From: Polycyclovorans sp964425915
Lineage (GTDB): Bacteria; Pseudomonadota; Gammaproteobacteria; Nevskiales; Nevskiaceae
Reading direction: 5' to 3'
Assembly: GCA_964425915.1 (NCBI GenBank)
Contig: CAYROO010000009.1
Coordinates: 1-64,000 of the forward strand
DNA length: 64,000 nucleotides
The number at the start of each line of letters is the position of its first letter. The first letter of the stretch is position 1. Below, one piece after another: positions 21,649 to 31,367 of the stretch. The position numbers and the translations under genes are program-made. The notes under the pieces are model-generated. The model saw only the letters and a program-made list of their open reading frames with translations, had not been told where the DNA came from and did no database searches.

Positions 21649-24600
21649 ATGATGCGTGCCCCCGTTCTGAAATCCGCACTGGGGGGTTTCAGCCTGATGT
21701 TGCTCATACCGCTGGTGTCCGCCGAACCCGCGGGTGTGGCAGCGCCCGCCGAGCAGGTGCAGACCTTCAACATTCCAGCCGGGCAGTTGGCCGATGCCCT
21801 TGATGCATTGCTTGCCCAGAGCGGCATCCAGCTGATCTATCGCGATGCCGACGTGGAGGGCCTCGAGACGGAAGGGGTCAGCGGCGAAACCACGGTCACG
21901 GCAGTGCTGAACATGCTGTTGCAGGAAACCGATCTGGTGGTGACCCGCGATGCGTCGGGCGCCATGGCGGTGGGGGCCCCGAATGGGCTGGGAGACGGCG
22001 CGGACCCTTTCGCTGAGGGGGCGGCCACAGGTGCCGTCGAGCAGGCCCGTCGTGCGGGAGTCGAAGAAATCATCGTGACGGGTCAGAAGCGCGAAGAGCG
22101 GCTTCAGGATGTGCCGATCGCGATTTCCGCATTCACCATGGAGGACCTCACCAAGAGCCAGATTGCCGGTGGTCCGGACCTGATTACCCAGGTCCCCAAC
22201 ATGACGTTCACCAAGACCAATTTTTCCGGATATTCGATCCAGATTCGCGGCATCGGGACCCAGGCCATCTCCGCGACTACCGATCCTGCAGTGGCCGTGG
22301 CCTTCAACAACACCCCGTTCATCCGCAATCGCTTCTTCGAGCAGGAGTTCTACGATCTCGATCGTGTGGAAGTGTTGCGCGGGCCGCAGGGCACTCTGTA
22401 TGGGCGAAACGCCACCGCTGGCGTGGTCAATCTGATCGCTGCCAAGCCCAAGTTCCATACCGAATCGCGGCTGTCGGTGGACATGGGCAACTACAACAGT
22501 CACCGCATCGAGCAGATGGTCAACCTGCCGCTGGTGGAAGACACCGTGGCTCTGCGTTTCGCGGGGGCCTGGACCAAGCGCGACGGCTACGCGGACAACG
22601 CCATCACCGACAGTCCGATTGATGGTCGTGACCTTTGGTCTACTCGCACCTCGCTGCGTTTCAAGCCCAACGACTTCGTTGAAGCCAACCTGATCTGGGA
22701 GCATTTCGAGGAGGACGATGACCGTCTGCGTTCCGGCAAGCAGCTCTGCGACAAGGATGTGGTGACCCGGGTGGCCGGCTATGACGTCGGATATTTCGAC
22801 CGTCTCGCCAACGCCGGCCAGCCGGATGCGCTCTATTCGGGCGTGCAGGCCACCCTCAGCCAGGGCTGCAAGCGCGGCTCCCTGTACTCGGCCGATTCGC
22901 TGCAGACCCCCAATGGCCTGATGCTGCCCTACTACGTGCCGCTGGCGGGCATCGGCCTGCCGATCGCGCTGGATGACCCCTATCTGAGCACCACTCAGCA
23001 GCAGAGTCTGCGGACCATTGAGTCCACCATCGACCCCGAGTATCGCGCCAAGGCAGACGTGGGTCTGCTGCAGATCAACTTGGCGGTAACCGATACGCTG
23101 ACCCTAAGCTCGGAAACGGCCTACAGCGATGACTTCGTCTATTCGCTGCAGGACTTCAATCGCTTCAATACCGCGCCGGGGGCGTGGAAGAATGCTGCGG
23201 AGACCACCGACTATCGCCAAGGCGTGTTGCTGGAGGGGGAGAGTGGCGGCATCTTCTGCGACCCGCAGCTGGGCTGTTCCGATCGGTTGGTGGCGGTGGA
23301 CATTTCCACCGCCGAGTCGCGCCAGTTCAGTCAGGAACTGCGCCTCGCCTCCGCGTTCGACGGGCCCTTCAATTTCAGCCTGGGGGCCAACTATCTACGC
23401 TATACCACGGAGGACAAGTACTACGTCTTCTTCAACTCCATCAGTCTGATTGCAGCGCTTGGTTCAGGGACTTCTGGCATGACACGCCTGCCCTATGTTG
23501 CGGGACAGACCGACAATGGGGTCTGCCTGCCGAACGGGTATGCGCCCGGTGACCCGTCCGATGTCTACGGCGTCACCCAGTGTGTGTACATGGATCCCAA
23601 TCCGATCAGTCATGTGAATGACAAGGGCCATAACTACTTCCTCAGCCGCAATCCCTACACCCTGCACTCGCATGCGCTGTTCGGCGAGGCCTACTTCCAG
23701 CTCACCCCGAATCTGAAGCTGACGATGGGCGCGCGCTGGTCGGTGGACGAGAAGGACGCCCCGCGGATCCCAACCTGGACGCTGGCGTCGCTGACCGTGG
23801 GGTATCCCACCGCCGAGGTCATTTCGCAAAAGTGGCGGGAGCCCACCGGCCGTCTGGTGCTGGACTGGAAGCCGGATCTGGCCTTCACCGACGAAACCTT
23901 GGTGTACGGATCGTTCGGCCGGGGCTACAAGGCCGGCGGCGCCAATCCGCCGGGCTTTGTTTACACCTACTATGCTGATCCCATTCAGTCCCAGGGCCTG
24001 GGGGCTCAGTCGGCCACCCGGCCGCGTACCTTCAAGCCGGAGTTCGTCAATGCCTGGGAAATCGGCAGCAAGAACACGCTGTTCGATGGGCGGCTGACCG
24101 CCAATCTGGCGGCGTTCTACTACAACTACCACGACTACCAGATCTCGGAGATCGTTGACCGCTCGGCGTTCAACCGCAATTTTGACGCCGAGGTCTGGGG
24201 CTTTGAGCTGGAAACCGACTGGTACGCCTTGGAGCAGCTGCGACTGGGCTTCAAGGGGGGCTATCAGCGTACCCGCATCGGCGACGGTGAGCAGGCGGTG
24301 GACTTGATGGACCGCACCGCTGGCAACGAGGACTGGGTGGTGGTACGGCCATTCCCCACCTACGCGTCCAGCTGCATCCTGCCGGAACGGTTGTTCTCGG
24401 GGCTGATGTACCCGACGAACGAAGGGGTCATGGGGCCTGTCGGGGTGGGGGGTGTCGGTGGGGGGCTCGCAGGTGGCTGCGAGATCGCCTATCTGAGTGG
24501 CAACGATCCGGTCACCAATCTGCCATACGTACCCAATCCCACCGAACAGGGATCAGCGGGCACGTTGCAGTTCCACCCGAACTATCCGGGATGGGATCCG

Positions 24601-26121
24601 GCCACCGCGCCGAACAACGGTGAGGGCTTCGATAAGGACTTGTCCGGCAACGAACTGCCGAACGCCCCGAATTACACCCTCACCCTGACCGGTGACTACA
24701 TCCAGCCGCTGGGCAACGCCTGGATGATGACCCTGCATGCCGATGTGCACTGGCAGTCGAAATCGTGGTGGCGCATCTTCAACGACCACGAGTTCAGCCG
24801 GCTGGACGACTACTACACCACCAACCTGGCGGCGATCTTCGTCCATGAAGCGTCCGGTTGGAACGTGATGGCCTATATCAAGAATGTGTTTGACGAGACC
24901 GCCATCTCCGGTGCGTTTCTCAACTCCGACGATACCGGGCTGACCACCAATATCTTCCTGACCGAACCGCGACTGTTTGGCCTGCGGGTTACCAAGACCT
25001 GGGATGGCGGGGCGACCCTGGGGAGCTTCGGGCGGCGTTTTGGTGCCGATCATGTGTGGCCGCTGACGCTGGAAGTGGGCGGCCAAGTGCAGCGGGTGGA
25101 CGGCGACAACACGGCCGCGCTACCGACCTTCTACGATGCCTTTGCGGGGCCACTGGATATTGCCGAGCGCGGGCAGCGTGCGGATCTGGGCTGGGGGCAG
25201 ACACGGGAGATCACGCTGGGTTGGCGGCCCAACGCCGGTCCGTGGCAGCTGTCGGTGGGGTATCGCCACGGCAGCCTGCGGGACACGGTCAGCGGGCAGG
25301 CTTCCTGGGACACCGAGCCCTTCTGCCCGCTGGTGGGCGGGCCTTTCGCGGCACAGTGCACCAATCCGGCGGCGCCACCGATCTTTGCGGATTTGCAATC
25401 GTATTCGCAGACCAACCGGGTGGCGGCGGAAATGCAGGCGTCCGAGGCCTACCGGCTGTTCGACCTTACGATCCGCCGGGACCTGAATCTCGACGCCTTC
25501 TCACGGTCGAGTATGGCGCTGGCGCTGCGGCGCGCGCGACTGAATGCCCGGACACAGGCCATGCTGGAAGGCGTGCCGGATTGGACGATTCCGGAGAACG
25601 TGGACGTCTTCGTGGTCGCTGATCGGCCGGTCACCCACACCGTGTACCAGGCGGACTTCGAGGCGCATCGCAGCTTTGACGGTACTGGCCCACTGCTGAC
25701 CTGGAGTGCCGCATCACCGCTGTTTGGCAATCGGCAGTCGGGGGTGGTGGAGCTGGATTGGTCGGTGAGTGGGGGTGCCTTGTTTGGTCGTCAGAACACC
25801 CGGATTGCGGACAGCGAGGAGTCAGAGTGGTACTACGCATGGACGTCATCGCAGGCCAGCGGGTTCCAGCAGCCACCGCAGACACCCACCACCACCACCG
25901 AGCGGATCGTGCCGGGCGCGCGTCGCAGCACCTCGACCACGGTGCCGATGGTGGGCGCCACGCTGGGGCTGAGCTATCGGGTCAACAGCCTGAACCTGTC
26001 GGCCGGTTACCGATGGGAACGCTACATCGACGCCATCGACGGTGGGGTGGAAGATCGCCAGACCTATGACCGCACCATCCAGGGTCCGACGCTCAAGCTG
26101 GGGATCGGATTCGGGGGCTGA
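21649..26121 (+). CDS. TonB-dependent receptor with STN domain and C-terminal extra beta-barrel-like domain
   Basis: A 1490-residue outer-membrane transducer and receptor. A signal peptide (to about VSAEP, residue 27) is followed by a secretin/TonB N-terminal (STN) signalling domain at about 37-110, a TonB box near EEIIVTG (139-145), a plug at about 150-270 (LQDVPIAISAF, RGPQGTLYGRNATAGVVN) and a 22-strand barrel. The barrel reaches a normal-looking end, EPRLFGLRVTKTW, at residue 1118. About 372 further residues follow with beta-rich, porin-like sequence (LTLEVGGQVQ, ITLGWRPNAGPWQLSVGYRHG, GATLGLSYRVNSLNLSAGYRW) and a Gly-rich end. The ligand is unknown; iron complexes or hydrophobic compounds are usual. 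GAGGAG precedes the ATG. Confidence 0.88.
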   Translation: MMRAPVLKSALGGFSLMLLIPLVSAEPAGVAAPAEQVQTFNIPAGQLADALDALLAQSGIQLIYRDADVEGLETEGVSGETTVTAVLNMLLQETDLVVTRDASGAMAVGAPNGLGDGADPFAEGAATGAVEQARRAGVEEIIVTGQKREERLQDVPIAISAFTMEDLTKSQIAGGPDLITQVPNMTFTKTNFSGYSIQIRGIGTQAISATTDPAVAVAFNNTPFIRNRFFEQEFYDLDRVEVLRGPQGTLYGRNATAGVVNLIAAKPKFHTESRLSVDMGNYNSHRIEQMVNLPLVEDTVALRFAGAWTKRDGYADNAITDSPIDGRDLWSTRTSLRFKPNDFVEANLIWEHFEEDDDRLRSGKQLCDKDVVTRVAGYDVGYFDRLANAGQPDALYSGVQATLSQGCKRGSLYSADSLQTPNGLMLPYYVPLAGIGLPIALDDPYLSTTQQQSLRTIESTIDPEYRAKADVGLLQINLAVTDTLTLSSETAYSDDFVYSLQDFNRFNTAPGAWKNAAETTDYRQGVLLEGESGGIFCDPQLGCSDRLVAVDISTAESRQFSQELRLASAFDGPFNFSLGANYLRYTTEDKYYVFFNSISLIAALGSGTSGMTRLPYVAGQTDNGVCLPNGYAPGDPSDVYGVTQCVYMDPNPISHVNDKGHNYFLSRNPYTLHSHALFGEAYFQLTPNLKLTMGARWSVDEKDAPRIPTWTLASLTVGYPTAEVISQKWREPTGRLVLDWKPDLAFTDETLVYGSFGRGYKAGGANPPGFVYTYYADPIQSQGLGAQSATRPRTFKPEFVNAWEIGSKNTLFDGRLTANLAAFYYNYHDYQISEIVDRSAFNRNFDAEVWGFELETDWYALEQLRLGFKGGYQRTRIGDGEQAVDLMDRTAGNEDWVVVRPFPTYASSCILPERLFSGLMYPTNEGVMGPVGVGGVGGGLAGGCEIAYLSGNDPVTNLPYVPNPTEQGSAGTLQFHPNYPGWDPATAPNNGEGFDKDLSGNELPNAPNYTLTLTGDYIQPLGNAWMMTLHADVHWQSKSWWRIFNDHEFSRLDDYYTTNLAAIFVHEASGWNVMAYIKNVFDETAISGAFLNSDDTGLTTNIFLTEPRLFGLRVTKTWDGGATLGSFGRRFGADHVWPLTLEVGGQVQRVDGDNTAALPTFYDAFAGPLDIAERGQRADLGWGQTREITLGWRPNAGPWQLSVGYRHGSLRDTVSGQASWDTEPFCPLVGGPFAAQCTNPAAPPIFADLQSYSQTNRVAAEMQASEAYRLFDLTIRRDLNLDAFSRSSMALALRRARLNARTQAMLEGVPDWTIPENVDVFVVADRPVTHTVYQADFEAHRSFDGTGPLLTWSAASPLFGNRQSGVVELDWSVSGGALFGRQNTRIADSEESEWYYAWTSSQASGFQQPPQTPTTTTERIVPGARRSTSTTVPMVGATLGLSYRVNSLNLSAGYRWERYIDAIDGGVEDRQTYDRTIQGPTLKLGIGFGG

Positions 26122-26142
26122 TGGTTAGGCAGTCCGTCGCAG

Positions 26143-26170
26143 GGCGGCGAGCATGACTCGCCGCCTCTTT
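26143..26170 (+). terminator. Rho-independent terminator after the TonB receptor gene
   Basis: GGCGGCGAG, loop CATGA, CTCGCCGCC: a perfect 9-bp stem followed by TCTTT. It lies 22 bp after the receptor stop codon. Confidence 0.75.
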
Positions 26171-26333
26171 CCGCGGCTCTGGCGGATTAGGGCTCGGCAC
26201 GGTCAGTCAACGGGCGTATGCTGTGTCAACTCGCATCACGCCAACACCCGGCGCTGCTGCAGGGGCGCCAGGCAGCCGGGCCGTGAGACCCGGGTTGGGG
26301 GTGCGGGCATCGTCCACACCCTGGAGGCGCGTC

Positions 26334-26780
26334 ATGAATCCCGTCGACACCCTGACGTTTCTGAATCGGTTGATCGTTACCACCAAGAACGGCGAAAGCA
26401 CGCTGGAGGCCGCCGCGCAGGAGGCCCATCACGCGGAGCTGAAATCGGCCCTGGAAGACTATGCGCAGTTCTTTCACAAGGCGGCCGAGGACCTCACGGC
26501 GGCGGCACAGCGGTTGGGTGGCCATCCGCATCCCCGCGCCAGTTTCGACAACACCCTGAATCGCTTCATGATGCACCTGCGTGCGCTGGCCTATGGCCGC
26601 AACGAGGCGACGATTCTGGAGGATGCCGAGCAGGAGGAGTCGCTGGCCGATGAACTCTATGCCGACGTCTCCAACTGGGACCTGCCGGACGACATCCGCG
26701 CCCTGGTGACACGCCAGGGTGAGATGGCCCGCAAGCTCCACGACAACGTTCACGCGCTGCGCGCGCGCCTGCTGCATTGA
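26334..26780 (+). CDS. DUF2383 / PA2169-family four-helix-bundle protein
   Basis: A 148-residue, mostly helical, acidic protein. The opening DTLTFLNRLIVTTKNGESTLEAAAQEA and the later YAQFFHKAAEDLTAAAQRLGG match the ferritin-like PA2169 family (quoted in part). The family's role is not established; members occur with stress-response genes. GGAGG lies upstream of the ATG. The TGA overlaps the TTG start of truD, so the two are likely coupled. Confidence 0.8.
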   Translation: MNPVDTLTFLNRLIVTTKNGESTLEAAAQEAHHAELKSALEDYAQFFHKAAEDLTAAAQRLGGHPHPRASFDNTLNRFMMHLRALAYGRNEATILEDAEQEESLADELYADVSNWDLPDDIRALVTRQGEMARKLHDNVHALRARLLH

Positions 26781-27853
26781 GCGGCGTGCCGGCGTGGCCG
26801 CACGCCCACGGAGGACCGCCGCTGATCGGGGCGTTGCGGACCACGCCGGAGGACTTCATTGTTGAGGAGCTGCCGTCGGTTGCGCCGGACGACGGCGGTG
26901 AGCACGACTGGCTGTGGGTGCGCAAACAAGGGGCCAACACGGCGTGGTTGGCCGGCGAGCTGGCGCGCTTTGCCGGTGTCTCGGAGCGGGATGTCGGCTA
27001 TGCCGGGCGCAAGGATCGCAATGCGCTGACCACCCAGGCCTTCACCGTGCATTTGCCCGGACGTGCGTCGCCGGAATGGTCGCAACTGTCGATCCCCGGG
27101 GTGACCGTGCTGTCGCAGCGACGCCACAGCCGCAAACTCAAGCGCGGCGCCCTGCGCGGCAATCGCTTCGAGCTGCGGGTACGGGTGACCGACGGCGACC
27201 GCGCGGCGCTGGACGACCGTGTGGGTCGCCTGCAGCGATACGGCGTGCCCAACTACTTCGGGGAGCAGCGCTTCGGGCGCGATGGCGTGAATGTCGAGCG
27301 GGCTGCGGCGCTGTTTGCCGGGCAGCGCATGCGCCGCAGCGAGCGCGAGATGCTGATCTCCGCGGCCCGCTCGGCGGTGTTCAACGCGGTGCTGTCGCAG
27401 CGCGTGCGCGATGGCAGTTGGGACCGCGGGCTGCCGGGCGAAGTCTGGTCGCTGGCGGGCTCACGCAGTTGGTTTGGCCCAGACGTGGATGATGACGATC
27501 TGGAACATCGCCGAAAGATCGGCGACATTCATCCCAGTGGGCCGTTGTGGGGACGCGGCGAGCTACCCACCGCCGACGCCGCGCTCGCCGTGGAGCGCGC
27601 GGCAGTGGCGCCCTACCAGACGCTGTGTGAAGGCCTGGCCTCGGTGGGGCTGGCACAGGACCGGCGCGCACTCCGGCTAATGCCGGAGGCGCTGATCGCG
27701 ACCTGGCTGGACCCAGAGACGCTGGGTCTGGCCTTTACCCTGCCACCGGGCACTTATGCCACGGTGGTGGTGCGGGAGCTGGTGGCGGTGGCTCAGCCTC
27801 CGAACAGCCCGCCCAGCCCGCCGCCGCCCACGCAGTTTTCGGCGTCCTCGTAG
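26777..27853 (+). CDS. truD: tRNA pseudouridine(13) synthase TruD
   Basis: A 358-residue enzyme that isomerises U13 of tRNA-Glu to pseudouridine. The N terminus has TTPEDFIVEELP. The catalytic motif GYAGRKDRNALT puts the nucleophile at D80, the same number as in the E. coli enzyme. NYFGEQRFGRDG and the TRUD insertion domain follow. The start is TTG, sharing bases with the preceding stop (TTGA); a GTG at 26786 is possible. The last 61 bases overlap the convergent beta-helix/cytochrome gene, giving a Pro/Ser-rich tail (PPNSPPSPPPPTQFSASS) that is probably not conserved. Confidence 0.92.
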   Translation: MSGVPAWPHAHGGPPLIGALRTTPEDFIVEELPSVAPDDGGEHDWLWVRKQGANTAWLAGELARFAGVSERDVGYAGRKDRNALTTQAFTVHLPGRASPEWSQLSIPGVTVLSQRRHSRKLKRGALRGNRFELRVRVTDGDRAALDDRVGRLQRYGVPNYFGEQRFGRDGVNVERAAALFAGQRMRRSEREMLISAARSAVFNAVLSQRVRDGSWDRGLPGEVWSLAGSRSWFGPDVDDDDLEHRRKIGDIHPSGPLWGRGELPTADAALAVERAAVAPYQTLCEGLASVGLAQDRRALRLMPEALIATWLDPETLGLAFTLPPGTYATVVVRELVAVAQPPNSPPSPPPPTQFSASS

Positions 27854-30711
27854 GTCTCGTCGACGACGTCGTTGATCCACTGCGTGATGAGGGTGAAGGC
27901 CTCAGTGTGCACGGTGCTGCGCGCCAACGGCGGCATGCGTGCGGCGAGGGTGGTGGCCTCGGGTCCGATGCGATACGGCAGGATGCTGTCCTCGGCGCTG
28001 GTCGGCACAATATCGTGCTCGCGGCCGCCGCGGCCTTCGGTGCCGCTGGCGGTCGGGCCCTTGCAGATGCCGTAGGTGGCGTTCACCGGACGGAACACAT
28101 CCAGGTAGTAGCCGGTGTTCTGCGCCAGGCCGCGCGGGTTGTGGCAGTGGGCGCAGTTCACTTCCAGGTAGCTGCGCACGCGAGCTTCGATGTCGGCCTT
28201 GGAGCCTGCTGGCTGTCCGGAGCTGCCGGGCACGTTGAAGATGGCGTTGTGTTCCACCGTGGTCACCACGTGGCTGACCGGGTCTTCCACCATGCCCTCC
28301 GGGCACTGTGACAGCAGGCCGTTCTGGCACCACCAGAGAATCTGGTTGGCGCCCGCCACCGGGTGACTGGCCTGGCCCGAGGGGAAGGGCGACTCGGTGC
28401 CGTAGGCGCGGTTCAGGTTGCGCGGCTTGGGTCCAATCGGTGCGGCGCCGGTTTCGGCATCGTCGTTGGCATGGCAACTCAGGCACTGGTTGGCATTGGG
28501 CAACAGATAGCTGTCGGTGCTACCGGTATGGCGGACGCCGCTGTCGGCATCGTCATAGTCCCAACGCACGCTGGCGCTGCTGCCCTGCTGGGTGAGGCGC
28601 GCCACTTTCTTGCCATTTTCCTCGGCCCACTTGTACTCCAGGCCATCCCAGTACACCTTGCCGTCGGCACGCTGGCGCTTGATCAGCAGGCGGGTTTCCA
28701 CCGCGGTCTCCACGCCGGCAGTCTGGTCAGGGAAGGAGAAGGTCTTGGCGATGATGGTGCCCACCGGGAACAGGATGACGGCGTTCTCGCCATCATTTCC
28801 GTCCTTGTAGATGGCCTGCTGCCCTTCCGGAATGAAGGCCACCCGGTACTTCACCGAATAGTCCGAGAACAGCTTGCTGTTCAGCACGTAGGGCACGCCG
28901 CGACCGTTGGGGGTGCTGGTGGGGTCTTCGGCGTCGGCAAACAGGTGGTACTGGTCCAGGGTGGGGCAGTTCACCGTGTAGGCGGCGGCGTTGATCTTGC
29001 CGGTGGGCGTGCTGGCCTCGCACAGCGCTTTCACTTCGGCGTCGGTCGGGGCTGGATCGATGTCCCCCGAGGGCGTGTACGGCGGAATCACCACCGGCGC
29101 CAGCGGTGGCATGTTGCGGCCGTAAGCTTCCACGCACTGGTGGGCACTCATATCCAGATCAGAGGGGAAGTTGCCGAGACCGGCCACCTGCGCCTGCAGC
29201 ACCTCCAGGCTGAGGTTGGGCAGCGCCAGCACCAGTTCCAGGCCATCCAGGCCGTGGAAGTTGGAAAACTTCAGGCTGTCGTCGCTGAAGCGGTTGTCGG
29301 CGTCGATGCAGGAGAACCACCATTCCGGTTTGATGCGCTGCCCCTCATCATCGAACTTGTACTGGTTGTAGCGGCAGCTCGGGTTGGGGTACTGGTTGCC
29401 TTGGATCGGCTTGCCGTCGGCGTCTGCCGGGATCGGCTGTCCGTTAGCATCGGTCGGATAAGGGCAATCGGGGTCGAATTCGTCGGCGTAGCCGTCCCAG
29501 ATGATGTGGCCGCCGTTGTAGCCGCCGCCACCGAGCAGGTTCTTCAGGCCCACGATGAGCGGGAACACCGAGGTGATCTGTTCGCCCCCGGTGGCGAGAA
29601 TAGCGGCCACGTCCGGCGGCGGCAGTTTGTTGCCGTTGTTGCGAAAGGTGTTGTTCCAGATATGCATGCCTTCGGTGTACATATCCAGGCGACGGTCGCC
29701 GGGGTCGCCGAACAGCTCGTAGCTGGTGTGGATGATGCCGGCGGTGCCGTTGTCTTCGAAGGTGTTGTCGAAGATGTCGATCTTGTCGTAGGCCAGGGTG
29801 ATCATCCCGGAGCCGGCCGGCACATTGCTGACGATGCTGCCGGGTTCGGCAAAGTTCGGTACGTTGTTGTTGCGCGACATGTTGCGGAACATGCGCGTCT
29901 CGCTGCCGTAGCGGGTAAGGCCGTCGAGGTCGTAGATGAGGAAGCCGCCGGTGTTGCACTCCGCGAGGTTGTCGGAGTATTCGCCACGGCGCACGTTTTC
30001 GATCTCGAAGCCGAACACATTGTAGGCGGCGCGGCTGGTGCGGATGATGGCGTTGTCGGTCTGGCCGACGTAGATGCCGGCGTCGGAGGCGCCGATGGAT
30101 TCGGTGTCCTCCACCAGAATGTTCTGGGAGTTCACCGGATAGATGCCGTAACGGCCCGAGGCGGTGCTGGTTTCGTAGTCGTCCAGCTCGGCGCTGCAGC
30201 CCACCTGCATCTTGGTGGTGTAGTTGCTGGCGTTGATGGTGTCTTCGTTGGCGGTCTTGCGGCCGGAGGACCACATCGCGCGGACGCGGCTGAGGGTGCC
30301 GAAGTTGACGCCCTGCAGCTTGAAGGCATCGCCCGGCGGGTCGAGCACGGTGAGGTCTTCCACCCAGATCCCGCGCACGTTGGTGGCGAGCAGGCCTTCC
30401 TGGGTGGTGCTGTTCTTGAACGACAGCACGGTCTTGTCCTTGCCGGCGCCGCGGATGCGGACGTTCTCGGTGCCGGAGATCTGCATGCCGGAGGTCAGCT
30501 CGAAGTAGCCCTCGCTGAACTCGATGATATCGCCGGGTTTGGCGTCGATCATCGCCAGCACCATCTCGGTGGTGGCATCGGGCCCGGGCTCGATGACGAA
30601 GAGGCGGCCTTCGCCGCCGGGCTTGGGGGCACCGTCGGGAGACAGCGCGTCACCGCCGCCGCAGGCGGACACGACCAGGGTGAGCAGGATGGCTGGCAGA
30701 AAGCGCGACAT
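27793..30711 (-). CDS. Fused parallel beta-helix and di-heme cytochrome c-type lipoprotein
   Basis: A 972-residue lipoprotein (lipobox VSAC at residue 17). Residues about 35-420 form a right-handed parallel beta-helix with many NxxF/DNxxxNN rungs (IDIFDNTFEDNGTAGI, MHIWNNTFRNNGN). The C-terminal half has two c-type heme motifs, CLSCH at 743-747 and CAHCH at 853-857. From memory this unites two families usually encoded side by side: the TIGR03805 beta-helix and the TIGR03806/SO2930-type di-heme cytochrome. The function of the pair is unknown; surface electron transfer linked to polysaccharide or hydrocarbon binding is conceivable. The C terminus is Gly-rich (GGGGLGGLFGG). It overlaps truD at the 3' end. 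Confidence 0.83.
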   Translation of the reverse strand: MSRFLPAILLTLVVSACGGGDALSPDGAPKPGGEGRLFVIEPGPDATTEMVLAMIDAKPGDIIEFSEGYFELTSGMQISGTENVRIRGAGKDKTVLSFKNSTTQEGLLATNVRGIWVEDLTVLDPPGDAFKLQGVNFGTLSRVRAMWSSGRKTANEDTINASNYTTKMQVGCSAELDDYETSTASGRYGIYPVNSQNILVEDTESIGASDAGIYVGQTDNAIIRTSRAAYNVFGFEIENVRRGEYSDNLAECNTGGFLIYDLDGLTRYGSETRMFRNMSRNNNVPNFAEPGSIVSNVPAGSGMITLAYDKIDIFDNTFEDNGTAGIIHTSYELFGDPGDRRLDMYTEGMHIWNNTFRNNGNKLPPPDVAAILATGGEQITSVFPLIVGLKNLLGGGGYNGGHIIWDGYADEFDPDCPYPTDANGQPIPADADGKPIQGNQYPNPSCRYNQYKFDDEGQRIKPEWWFSCIDADNRFSDDSLKFSNFHGLDGLELVLALPNLSLEVLQAQVAGLGNFPSDLDMSAHQCVEAYGRNMPPLAPVVIPPYTPSGDIDPAPTDAEVKALCEASTPTGKINAAAYTVNCPTLDQYHLFADAEDPTSTPNGRGVPYVLNSKLFSDYSVKYRVAFIPEGQQAIYKDGNDGENAVILFPVGTIIAKTFSFPDQTAGVETAVETRLLIKRQRADGKVYWDGLEYKWAEENGKKVARLTQQGSSASVRWDYDDADSGVRHTGSTDSYLLPNANQCLSCHANDDAETGAAPIGPKPRNLNRAYGTESPFPSGQASHPVAGANQILWWCQNGLLSQCPEGMVEDPVSHVVTTVEHNAIFNVPGSSGQPAGSKADIEARVRSYLEVNCAHCHNPRGLAQNTGYYLDVFRPVNATYGICKGPTASGTEGRGGREHDIVPTSAEDSILPYRIGPEATTLAARMPPLARSTVHTEAFTLITQWINDVVDETYEDAENCVGGGGLGGLFGG

Positions 30712-30793
30712 GGTGAACCCTCATTTACGGCTGGTTATATGAGGGTATTGGAGGCCATTCTCCCGGGCGGGGCAATGGTAATTTCGCGCTTAT

Positions 30794-30809
30794 CGGCCGA
30801 AATCGGCCG
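30794..30809. other. Small hairpin between yqeY and the beta-helix gene
   Basis: CGGCCG, loop AAAT, CGGCCG, 10 bp after the yqeY stop codon on the minus strand. There is no T-run on either side, so it is at best a weak terminator or pause site. Confidence 0.35.
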
Positions 30810-30818
30810 CCCATCAGC

Positions 30819-31265
30819 TCAGTTCAAGCGCTGTTTGATGATGCCTGACAAGGCGCCCATGTCGGCGCGGCCGGCCACTTTCGGCTTGAGCCAGCCGATC
30901 ACCTTGCCCATATCGCGGCCGCTTTCAGCGCCCGTGGCGCGCAGGGCCTCATCGATGAGGGCGGCGATTTCCGCTTCGCTCAGGGGTTGCGGCAGGTAGT
31001 GTTGCAGCACCACGATCTCGGCCGCTTCCTTGTCGGCGAGCTCGGCACGGTCCCCGGCGCGATACTGTTGTTCGGAGTCGCGGCGCTGCTTGATCATCTT
31101 CTCGATGGCAGCGATCACCACCGCATCCGTGAGGGTGATCGATTCCACCACCTCGCGCTGCTTGAGCTCGGCGCTCAGCATGCGCAGCACACCGAGTCGC
31201 GCCTTGTCGCCTGCGCGCATAGCGGTCTTGATGTCTTCGGTGATCTGCTGGGTGAGGTCGGTCAT
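30819..31265 (-). CDS. yqeY: GatB/YqeY domain-containing protein
   Basis: A 148-residue protein of the YqeY family, related to the C-terminal tRNA-binding domain of GatB. It matches throughout: MTDLTQQITEDIKTAMRAGD, VLRMLSAELKQREV, YLPQPLSEAEIAALIDEAL and GRADMGALSGIIKQRL. A role in amidotransferase or tRNA quality control is assumed from the domain only. The frame extends to 31298 through a TTG, but that part covers the terminator hairpin. The ATG at 31265 fits the family. It lies downstream of rpsU, with a hairpin terminator in between that may leave only part of the transcript to reach yqeY. Confidence 0.9.
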   Translation of the reverse strand: MTDLTQQITEDIKTAMRAGDKARLGVLRMLSAELKQREVVESITLTDAVVIAAIEKMIKQRRDSEQQYRAGDRAELADKEAAEIVVLQHYLPQPLSEAEIAALIDEALRATGAESGRDMGKVIGWLKPKVAGRADMGALSGIIKQRLN

Positions 31266-31287
31266 GGTGGCGATGAGCTGTTCAACA

Positions 31288-31317
31288 GAAAACGGCAACG
31301 GGCCCTTGTGGGCCCGT
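31288..31317 (-). terminator. Rho-independent terminator after rpsU
   Basis: On the minus strand ACGGGCCC, loop ACAA, GGGCCCGT forms a perfect 8-bp stem and is followed by TGCCGTTTTCTG. It lies between rpsU and yqeY. Confidence 0.68.
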
Positions 31318-31367
31318 CAGCGATCACAATAAAACGGTCACGACCCCAGAGGGTCGGGTCGCCGGCC

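Noticed and set aside
28363..30999. 878-codon open frame on the plus strand opposite the beta-helix/cytochrome gene
   Set aside because: It is an antisense shadow in GC-rich sequence with repetitive Val/Gly/Ala/His composition, no recognisable domain and no ribosome-binding site. The minus-strand gene has a lipobox, beta-helix rungs and heme motifs.
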